This document shows positions 57,014-64,000 of a DNA stretch of 64,000 bases, piece by piece (position 1 is the first letter of the stretch; the number at the start of each line of letters is the position of its first letter). The translations under genes were made by a program, and so were the position numbers. Below the pieces are notes generated by a model that had not been told where the DNA came from, searched no databases, and saw only the letters and a list, made by a program, of their open reading frames with translations. This DNA comes from Artemia franciscana (Eukaryota > Arthropoda > Branchiopoda > Anostraca > Artemiidae), in the NCBI RefSeq assembly GCF_032884065.1, contig NC_088865.1, forward strand, positions 48,996,176-49,060,175, written 5' to 3'.

Positions 57014-57016
<3 letters not shown>
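56033..57016. other. Intergenic stretch without a gene
   Basis: AT-rich sequence with no repeat or coding recognised. The frame at 56815-57096 runs into the CT microsatellite and is not credible. Confidence 0.4.

Positions 57017-57085
<69 letters not shown>
57017..57085. repeat. (CT)n microsatellite, about 34 units
   Basis: Uninterrupted TC/CT dinucleotides over about 68 bases, likely polymorphic. Confidence 0.97.
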
Positions 57086-57087
<2 letters not shown>

Positions 57088-57617
57088 GATACATAGTTGT
57101 CGAAGTTCCCTTTAAATTGCTGGTATTTCTTTGTTCGTAAGTTTATCGAAGCAGTATTATGCGTCGTCTATTTTAATTTATTTATTACCCACACGATACA
57201 TAAAGTAAATATGACGGAGTAAGAATAAATAAAAAACACAAAGAGAAGAACAATTATACACACAAAATCAACGAAAGAAACGGATAAGACGTTTGTGAGG
57301 GGATAGGCGCGCATAAGCTGCACTGGAGAGTTTTCTGTGTGGAATATTCAACTTTAAAGTTATATCAGGAACTGAAAATTTGCTAACAAGAATCCGATTT
57401 TTGTCCAAGGTGGAAAATATAGATGAAATATGCAAAATTTGAAATAATTTATCCGTTTTCTTTTTAAATTACCTTTCTTAAGAAGGGAGAAAAGACCTGA
57501 AGCATAAAGGACAGGATGATCACAGAAAGTGGATTTGGCCAGTGCACGTATGTTATACTTCCCTCTGTTTGCAACAATCTTTGCATAGCCAATCCGGATT
57601 TTTTTATTTATTAATTT

Positions 57618-57806
57618 TTTTTTTTTACTGCAAGTAAGGAGCGACATTAAAACTTAAAACAAAACAGAAATTATTCCATATATGAAAGGGCTGTCCCCTC
57701 CTCAACACACGCTCTTTACGCTGAAGTTTGACTCTTTCTCATAACTCTACTTTTTAAAACAATAAAAAACTTTAGCGTAAAAAGCGATGCGTTGAGGAGG
57801 GGACAA
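57618..57806. repeat. Hairpin-family repeat copy
   Basis: T-run, ACTGCAAGTAAGGAGCGACA, then a long hairpin: left arm 57693-57729 (GTCCCCTCCTCAACACACGC...) and right arm 57767-57804 (AAACTTTAGCGTAAAAAGCG...GGAGGGGAC). The same family is at 44971-45160 and 47404-47577. Confidence 0.85.
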
Positions 57807-57953
57807 ACCCTATTCACAGGAAAATCCTTACCGCGGTAACGTACCAACCTCAGAAAGCGTTTATATTTGGTTTTTCTTTTACGTTTGAGATCAGCCACAC
57901 ACCCAAAACTTGGCCAACCACATTCATTCCATATCTAGAGCTATAGTTTCGCT

Positions 57954-58660
57954 TTATTTTTTTTTATCGACTTTAAACAAGGATCCATCGAACCCCTTTT
58001 TTTTACGAATACGTTGCCGAGGTACGGCAGCTTCTTCTGCCCTTTTCATACACATCACAAGTTGGTTATAATAACAGTCAATATCGGCTTTACCATTCGT
58101 AGGTACCTGGCACTGACAAAGATGGTATGGAACACGTATGGTAGAAAGAAGAACTGTCAAAGTAGAGATGTAGTGCGGTATATTTGCTTTGCTCCAGTTA
58201 CTTTTTTCAAACCACTTTGATTTTTCTCGCGAACAGTTGGTTTTTGATGGACTATTATTTAGACAGTTGGTCTATTGTAAATGTCACTGAAATTTGCATG
58301 TGGTCAGTATTTTGTTCGTTAACATGAACAGTAGCGGAAGAAGAGATAATACCAAGCGTGCAAAAAATACGATCAATATCGCTTGTAATTCCAGAGTTAT
58401 GAACATATGACAATTTTTGAGATTTGGGTACGAAGAGGTACGATGGAATACACTCAAAAAGCGAATCACTTCTAAAAGAGGATTGATTAATATTAGTATC
58501 AAGGTCAGCAACTACTATATACAGTAGAGAGTTTGACAACACCTGATTGACAAGATTCTTCAGCAGACCACAAGCCTTTGCGAATTTAGTCAAGGATCTG
58601 ATCGATTATCCTTCATACGGGAGATAAGAGTTCATAAATACGGTACTGCCGACAGGCACA
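57954..58660 (-). pseudogene. LINE endonuclease fragment on the - strand
   Basis: The - strand reads KFAKACGLLKNLVNQVL, LYIVVADLDTNIN, SYVHNSGITSDIDRIFCTLG and HMQISVTFT, corresponding to the GDFN, SDID.I and SDH.P(I/V) motifs of LINE endonucleases. GDFN has become ADLD and the His motif reads TDHMQISV. After a frame break a basic linker (57954-58160; VPRQRIRKKKGF) follows. The reverse transcriptase is missing. Upstream sequence in the same frame includes MNSYLPYE. Head-to-head with the ORF1 fragment at 58893. Confidence 0.7.
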
Positions 58661-58892
58661 CGGTACTGACTGGTGTTAGCCGTGCGAGTAACTAACGGTC
58701 AAAGCGGATAGCACGATAAGATCACCGTGGGTAAATAATTGATCTTACTCGAGATAGGCGAATATCTAATCTTAATTTTTATCTCAATTTGGTCTGGGGT
58801 GTAATTGCAAACGTAATTGTCTTGGCGAAGACCCCGAGAACCCTTTGAATTGTACAATTACTAGCACCAGAAGCTCGATTGCCCAAGCTACC

Positions 58893-59659
58893 ATGAATAC
58901 TTTGTCACAAAATTTTAACCAGGTGCTAGTAGCCATTCAAGAAAATGGAAAGAAACTTTGACATGGTGAATGATAAGCTGACAGCGCTAGACGTCCGTGT
59001 TTCCAAATCAGAGGTGTCCCAGTTGGAGCAATGTTCTGAAGTTACTAGCCTTGATACTAAAACTGCATTTCTAACGAATGAGAATACGTCCTTGAAATCC
59101 CAAATAACAGTTCTTGTGGATGAAGCTAAAACCCAGTCACAGACAATTTTAGATTTGTCGGATAGGGCTTCTAAACTGGAAAATGATCAGATGGATAAAA
59201 ATATAATTGTTTGGAACGCAGCCTATGAGAAAAAACGCTGTCACTGATTTGTATGAAGATATTATTACAATTGACCTTGAACAGTCTACAGTTTCAACAT
59301 TTAGGGTTATCCAGTGTAAAAAAGATGACAATTTTTTAAATTTGAAGTTGGTGACAAGGAAATAAAAATAGGCCTATTACGCAGTGCAAACAACCTAAAA
59401 AAATAAGATTATTGGTCCATTCAACGAATTGTTTCTAATTGATGATGCAACTCCCGAGTTACACCGAGCCAGAAAAGTCCTACTTAGTAATTGATCCCAG
59501 TTACGTGATGCAGGTTTTGATGCACGGATATCTAAATCATTCCCCCCTTCTTTGCAAATCAGACGCCCTGACGGACCGATAGCTAAATATTTTCAGATTG
59601 ATCCAATTAATGAACTTGCTAGACCGGCTATTAGACAAGATCATAGTGAGCGTAGTTAA
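58893..59659 (+). pseudogene. LINE ORF1 (coiled coil plus RNA-binding domain), disabled
   Basis: Begins ATGAATACTTTG at 58893. After a frame change the frame 58945-59247 has heptad-rich coiled coil (NDKLTALDVRVSKSEVSQLE, then LKSQITVLVDEAKTQSQTIL) leading into LENDQMDKNIIVWN, the entry to an RRM-like fold. Further frames give DLYEDIITIDLEQ, LLRSANNL, ATPELHRARKVLLSN and PDGPIAKYFQIDPINE before TAA at 59657-59659. This is the layout of L1-type ORF1 proteins: trimer coiled coil, RRM, C-terminal domain. Several frameshifts and a stop mark it dead. Confidence 0.7.
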
Positions 59660-60427
59660 AGAGATCGATTCGGGAGAAAGAATATAGTATTTTTTGTATG
59701 AATGTAAACAATTGAGAGAGAACTACATCGTCGTTGAGAGGCTATGAAAAGGTTTGTAGTGAAAACTAGACCTACGTTGCCTGAAAAGTGTTGCGAGAGC
59801 AACACTTTGGTTTTGTTTCTTTACTATCGGTTAAACGCTGAAGATGTCAGCCTATCGAAGCTTTTAAAACGTTATGTTCAAAGAAGAACGCGATCAGTAA
59901 TCACATGATCAAAGGCTATTCCTCAGCGTTGAAAAAACAACAATAACAAAAGAATATAAAAAGAAGGGACTAAATTGACTTTGCAGCCAGTTGAACTTTA
60001 TCTTTTTCAATCGTAGACATCGTGACGGATGAAAGCTTAGAACAATATCTTATACAATCCAGTTGGTATTATAAAGCTATCTGTTAACTTTTCAGGATCA
60101 AAATACCATAAATGACACTATTAATTATGAAGAAACTACTATGACATATTTTTTATCAGCTCATCACGAGCTATCGATAATACCGAAAGAAGGGACTAAA
60201 TTGAGTTTGCAGCCAGTTGAACGTTATCCTTATCAACCATAGACATCGTGACGGATGAAAACCTGAAACCGTATCTTATATGATCTAGTTGGTACTATAA
60301 AGCTATCCGTCATTTTTTAGGATCAAAATACCATAGATGACACTCTATTAATTATTACGAAACTCCCTCTTTGTTTTACGTTATCGTTTGTACCCATTGT
60401 GTAAACACTTAATTCTAGGTTACAGTG

Positions 60428-60775
60428 AGTATGGGTAGGCTACACCAACTAGCAAAAGTTACAAACCCCTTTTCACTGAAGATGATTGTAGCCTAACAGA
60501 CGATTATTACTTACAAGTCCCCTACATGTCTTACCACTGGAACCAACTCGGTTTTACCATCAAATACACTGGAAACAAATAGTAGGTACACCAAATAGCA
60601 AAATTTTCAAACCCCTCATTGCCGAAGATGATTATGAGCTAACAGCCGACCTTTCCTTACAAGTCCCCTACATGTCTCACAATTGGTATCGGCCTATTTT
60701 TGGTTTCAGTGTGTACCTTACTACTGAAGATGTCAACCCCTTGAAATTCTCAAACTGGTATATCTCATGAAGGAA
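60428..60775 (+). pseudogene. Coding-like A and B modules, first set
   Basis: Module A reads ATPTSKSYKPLFTEDDCSLT, then YYLQVPYMSYHWN and IKYTGNK before a stop. Module B reads VGTPNSKIFKPLIAEDDYEL, then LQVPYMSHNWYRPIFGF and NPLKFSN. The two are homologous: KPL, EDD, LQVPYMS and W align, and the intact form at 61078 begins MGTPTSK, a good N-myristoylation start. Frames are interrupted by a 5-base insertion (GTAGGC context) in A and lack an ATG in B. Function and origin unknown. Confidence 0.45.
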
Positions 60776-61071
60776 TTTTTGTACCAAAAAATAGATGACA
60801 TATACTTTGGTCAGCTCATGACAAGCTATAATACCAAAAGAAGGGACTAAATTGAATTTGCAGCCAGTTGAACTTTATCCTTTTCAATCGTAGACAACGT
60901 GACGGATCAAGACTTGGAACAATATCATAATCTAGTTGGTATTATAAAGCTATCCGTAACTCTTCAGGATCAAAATACCATAGATGAAACTCTATTAATT
61001 ATTACGAAACTGCCTCATTGTTTCACGTTATCGTTTGTACCCGTTGCGTAAACACTTAATTCTATGTTACA

Positions 61072-61511
61072 GTGAGTATGGGTACACCAACTAGCAAAAG
61101 TTACAAACCCCTCAGCGCTTTCATTGTTTTACGTTATCGTTTGTACCCGTTGCGTAAACACTTAATTCTAGGTTACAGTGAGTATGGGCAGGCTACACCA
61201 AATAGCAAAAGTTACAAACCCCTCTTCACTGAAGATGATTGTAGTCTAACAGACGATTTTTACTTACAAGTCCCCTGCATGTCTTACCAATGGAACTAAA
61301 TTGGCCTTACCATCAAATACACCGGAAACAAATAATAAGTACACCAACTAGCCAAAGTTGCAAACCCCTTATTGCCGAAGATGATTATGGTTCAACAGCC
61401 GACTGTTGCTTACGAGTCCTCTACTTGTCTCACAATTGGTATCGGCCTATTTTTGGTTTCAGTATGTACCCTACTACTGAAGTTGTCACCCCCTTGAAAC
61501 TTTCAAACTAG
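61072..61511 (+). pseudogene. Coding-like A and B modules, second set
   Basis: 61078-61117 gives MGTPTSKSYKPL then leaves the consensus at the duplication. 61168-61299 gives TPNSKSYKPLFTEDDCSLTD, then FYLQVPCMSYQWN and a stop. 61336-61511 gives TPTSQSCKPLIAEDDYGST and LSHNWYRPIFGF, ending VTPLKLSN. Copies differ mostly by amino-acid-conservative changes with lengths kept in threes inside modules, hinting at past coding. No match to a family I can name. Confidence 0.45.
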
Positions 61512-61590
61512 TATATCTCGTGAAGGAATTTTTGTACCAAAAAATGGATGACATATACTTTGATCAGCTCGTCAAGAGCTATCGATTGCC

Positions 61591-62217
61591 ATCGAAAAAA
61601 AAAATTATATCTTTCTTAGTTCAAAAGTTGATTTTTTTTGCCGTAGGCCAACTTTTTAACGTCACCACTTAGAAAGGAGCAAAGGATAAGCTAAAATTTC
61701 TTTAGCAATGACAGAACTTTAAAAATTTAAGAGGCACATGTGATAACATTTCTCTACCTCAATCCCAAGTCCAAAAAAAAAACAGATGATAAACCCAGCC
61801 GAAATCACGGCAGCACTTTCGGACCCGTGGAAAATGCCGCTTTTTTACTTCGGTAAATTTTTCTATTCATCACTCAAAGAAGATATATTTGCTGTGGGGC
61901 CGGGTAACTGCCGCATATATTTAACACTTATAGATTTTAGTCCATCTTCAATTTGAAAGTGGTGCCTGCCTGCTTGCCTGCTAGAACAGAGCTTTCGCAC
62001 ACCATAGTCTCTGGCTCGTGGACAAGCAAAAACCATCCTTTTTGACCCCAGGCAAGAGTTCTGCGGAGATTTCCAAAGTGTAATGCCATAGTCATCAATC
62101 CGGCCTGAGGTCCACATTTTCCGTAAAAACCGCACAGGTTAGACCCTTACCAGTTTCCAGGAATAAGCCGAGATCGGCGGCATAGAAAAAAAAAAAAAAA
62201 AAAAAAAAAAAAACGGG
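61591..62217. other. Right part of the 29-bp-repeat segment
   Basis: Contains a - strand frame (61863-62135) with no recognised domain and a poly(A) run close to the right inverted repeat. GC content rises at 61900-62150. It resembles the body of a short retroelement in the + direction, with the A run as its tail, but no promoter boxes are evident. Confidence 0.35.
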
Positions 62218-62693
62218 ACAAAACCAAAGTGTTGCTCTCGCAACACAATAATTGGCTGAGAGTTTGGTTACCCTCGTGCGTGGTTATACTGTACGTTTTC
62301 TGCTGATTATAACGATTGCTGTTTCTGTTTGTCTTTATCTAAAAGTTGCGTTTTTCTTCTTTGAGGTTCGTTTTTATTTTTCTTCATTAATTATTCTTTC
62401 GCTATCTCACATTACGAGAGTTGAGAGATATCACATGACATCTTCCGCGAGAATAGACCCATTTAAGGCATGGGGGAGTACTCCTTGGCGTGAGGTCAGT
62501 ACACGATAATTATTAGTCAAGTTCACGTGATCCCTACATCTAAGCTGGAAGAATTTGAAAGAAATTCAGCCCTTTTTAGTAATATATTCCAAACGCCCCT
62601 AGCCCATGATAATAATGAACTTTCAAACGCGTTTTTAGTCCCCCCCCAAATACATATTAGTTTTCTCATGAAATAGTTTATAAAAACCTAAAT

Positions 62694-62983
62694 ATGAAGA
62701 TAACATCTTTTTGGAACTGTCGTGGTATGAGGAGCAGGCAAGGTGCAACTGTAATTTTTGAGTTTATTTATTTTTTTTAAATAAAATTTTTTTATTTGAT
62801 TTTTATTTTATTTACTGTAATTTTCTTTTATTTGAATTGGGTACGAATATTCTTGGAGTTTGTGCAACATTTTCATATGAAAATTTGGCAAATAAAATTA
62901 AAATTATCGATTTCCAAATTTTCCATGTAAGCCCTACTCGAAAAAAGCAGGGTGGTTTAGCAATATTAGTTCAAAGTCGCTAA
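62694..62983 (+). pseudogene. LINE ORF2 start (endonuclease N-terminus)
   Basis: ATG at 62694 opens MKITSFWNCRGMRSRQG, the classic start of LINE endonucleases (strand with Asn). After an AT-rich interruption (62757-62830) the frame resumes as ILGVCATFSYENLANKIKII, then RKKQGGLAILVQSR and a stop. The rest of ORF2 is absent. It may belong to the same element as the ORF1 at 58893, split by the segment at 59788-62246. Confidence 0.6.
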
Positions 62984-63069
62984 AGTGGCTTCACTGGTCC
63001 TTGGTTCTCAGAAAGTGATACATACAAGTAATGGTTACTTAAAGGGAGTAACCCTTATTATTAGCAATA

Positions 63070-64000
63070 TTGCCACTAGTCTCTCTCTGTATCGGCTTTT
63101 TATGGCACTTGGTATTAACCAAGTGACATATAGCGATTGCAAATTCTTCGGTCTGTCTGTCGGTCTCTCCCGGTTTTGCCACTTTAGGCACTTCCAGGTA
63201 ACCTAGGACGATGAAATTTGGCAGACGTATCAGGGACCAGACCAGAATAAATTAGAAATAGTCGTTTTCCAAATTTGACAGTCTGGGGGGGGAGTGGGGG
63301 CCAGTTAATTCGGAAAAATAGAAAAAAGAAGTATTTTTAACTTACGAAATGGTAATGGGATCCTAATGAAATTTGATGTTTGGAAGGACATCGTGTCTCA
63401 GAGCTCTTCTTTTAAATCCCGACCAGATCTGGTGACACTGGGGGGAGTTGGAGGGAGGGAGGGGGAACCTAAAATCTTGGAAAACGCTTAGAGTGGAGGG
63501 ATCGGGATGAAATGTGGTGGTAAAAATAAGCAGAAGTCCTAGAAACGTGACTGACATAACCGGAACAGATCTGTTCTGTTTGGGGGAGTTGGGGGGGTTA
63601 ATTCTGAAAAATTTGAAAAAATGAGGTATTTTTAACTTACGAAGGAGTGATCGGATCTTAATGAAATTTGAAGTTTGGAAGGATATCGTGTCTCAGAGCA
63701 CTTGTTTTAAGTCCCGACTGGATCCGGTGACATTGGGGGAAATTGAAGGGGGAACCCAAAATCTTGGAAAACGCTTAGAGTGGAAGGATCGGGACGAAAC
63801 TTGGTGGGAAAAAATAAACACAAGTCCTAGATACCTGATTGATATAACCGGAACGGATCCGCTCTCTTTGGGGGAGGTGGGGAGGGGGGAGGGTTAATTC
63901 TGAAAAATTAAAAAAGGGGTATTTTTAACTTACGATGGAGTGATCGGATCCTAATGAAATTTGACGTTTGGAGAGGTATCATGTCTCAGAGCTCTTATTT
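63070..64000 (+). repeat. Tandem repeat, ~295-bp period, continuing past the window edge
   Basis: TAATGAAATTTGA(T/A/C)GTTTGGA starts at 63364, 63659 and 63953. Units share TCTCAGAGC(T/A)CTT, AATCTTGGAAAACGCTTAGA, CATAACCGGAAC(A/G)GATC and G runs (GGGGGAGTTGGGGGG). The leader at 63070-63300 has CTTGGTATTAACCAAGTGAC, GTCTGTCTGTCGGTCTC and GATGAAATTTGGCAGACG. I recall this family as common in brine-shrimp sequence (unverified). ORFs inside are repeat translations. Confidence 0.85.

Larger units (their letters stand above)
59963..61590 (+). repeat. Composite tandem repeat with R, A and B blocks
   Basis: The R block (GAAGGGACTAAATTGA(A/G/C)TTTGCAGCCAGTTGAAC...GATCAAAATACCATA) starts at 59963, 60189 and 60840. 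R2 and R3 are each followed by an A module, a B module and a shared tail (GAAGGAATTTTTGTACC, AATAGATGACATATACTTTG). Unit U1 is 60189-60839; U2 is 60840-61590, with an extra partial A module (61078-61117) caused by a local duplication of CATTGTTTTACGTTATCG... . Confidence 0.8.
59788..62246. mobile_element. 2459-bp segment bounded by perfect 29-bp inverted repeats
   Basis: 59788-59816 and 62218-62246 are exact reverse complements. Each end carries its own hairpin GTGTTGC-GAGA-GCAACAC followed by TTTGGTTTTGT. The inside holds tandem composite units (59963-61590) with short coding-like modules and, near the right end, a 27-30 base A run at about 62186-62213. No transposase is seen and no clear target duplication. 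It could be a non-autonomous transposon, or two opposed copies of a hairpin-bearing repeat. Confidence 0.6.

Noticed and set aside
56815..57096. ORF ending in a Ser-Leu repeat
   Set aside because: The tail is the CT microsatellite and the rest has no protein features.
62252..62509. An 85-codon frame with a hydrophobic stretch, possible membrane protein
   Set aside because: Isolated, low complexity in the hydrophobic part and located between LINE pieces; not supportable as a gene.

Overview
This is a eukaryotic, intron-rich, AT-rich and repeat-laden window carrying one confidently identified host gene: TRAP1, the mitochondrial HSP90-family chaperone, on the + strand. Eleven coding exons were placed by protein similarity and GT/AG junctions whose phases all agree. 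They run from 626 to 43072 and give 660 residues ending in a stop. Only the N-terminal start of the transit peptide lies upstream of the identified exons. Introns of 0.7 to 11.6 kb, dispersed non-LTR retrotransposons and a TTAGG-type (CCTAA) run fit an arthropod. Several dispersed repeats (the hairpin family at 44.97, 47.40 and 57.62 kb, the ~295-bp tandem at 63.3-64 kb, the CCAGG-TTTTTT-CGGGGG family) are ones I associate from memory with brine shrimp (Artemia). That attribution is unverified.

Layout. 1-600: edge of an unrecognised broken reading frame and a dispersed repeat. 0.6-43.1 kb: TRAP1. Its introns hold a 267-bp MITE with TAA target duplications (2.5 kb), two stacked LINE relics (4.2-9.7 kb), a minisatellite with an 83-bp hairpin just before exon 4, a 0.45-kb A-rich simple repeat, and a 6.7-kb satellite of ~234-bp monomers (18.0-24.7 kb). 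The satellite contains a duplicated 10-monomer block. There are also LINE tails, and partial decoy copies of exon 5 (both sides) and exon 9.

43.1-64 kb: intergenic or unassigned. It holds a 188-bp inverted repeat, a tRNA-like SINE and a 57-bp array that stays open as a 19-residue repeat. Further on are a dispersed hairpin family, a decayed ~115-bp array, two unrecognised candidate exons (52.1 kb +, 53.1 kb -), and head-to-head LINE fragments (57.9-59.7 kb). A 2459-bp segment bounded by perfect 29-bp inverted repeats follows (59.8-62.2 kb) and carries repeated short coding-like modules. A LINE ORF2 start (62.7 kb) and a ~295-bp tandem repeat close the window.

The clearest biology is one conserved chaperone gene embedded in actively rearranging repeats. 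The unusual items are the satellite's higher-order structure, decoy exon copies with splice signals, a hairpin family whose loop appears flipped between copies, and short repeat-encoded reading frames of unknown origin.
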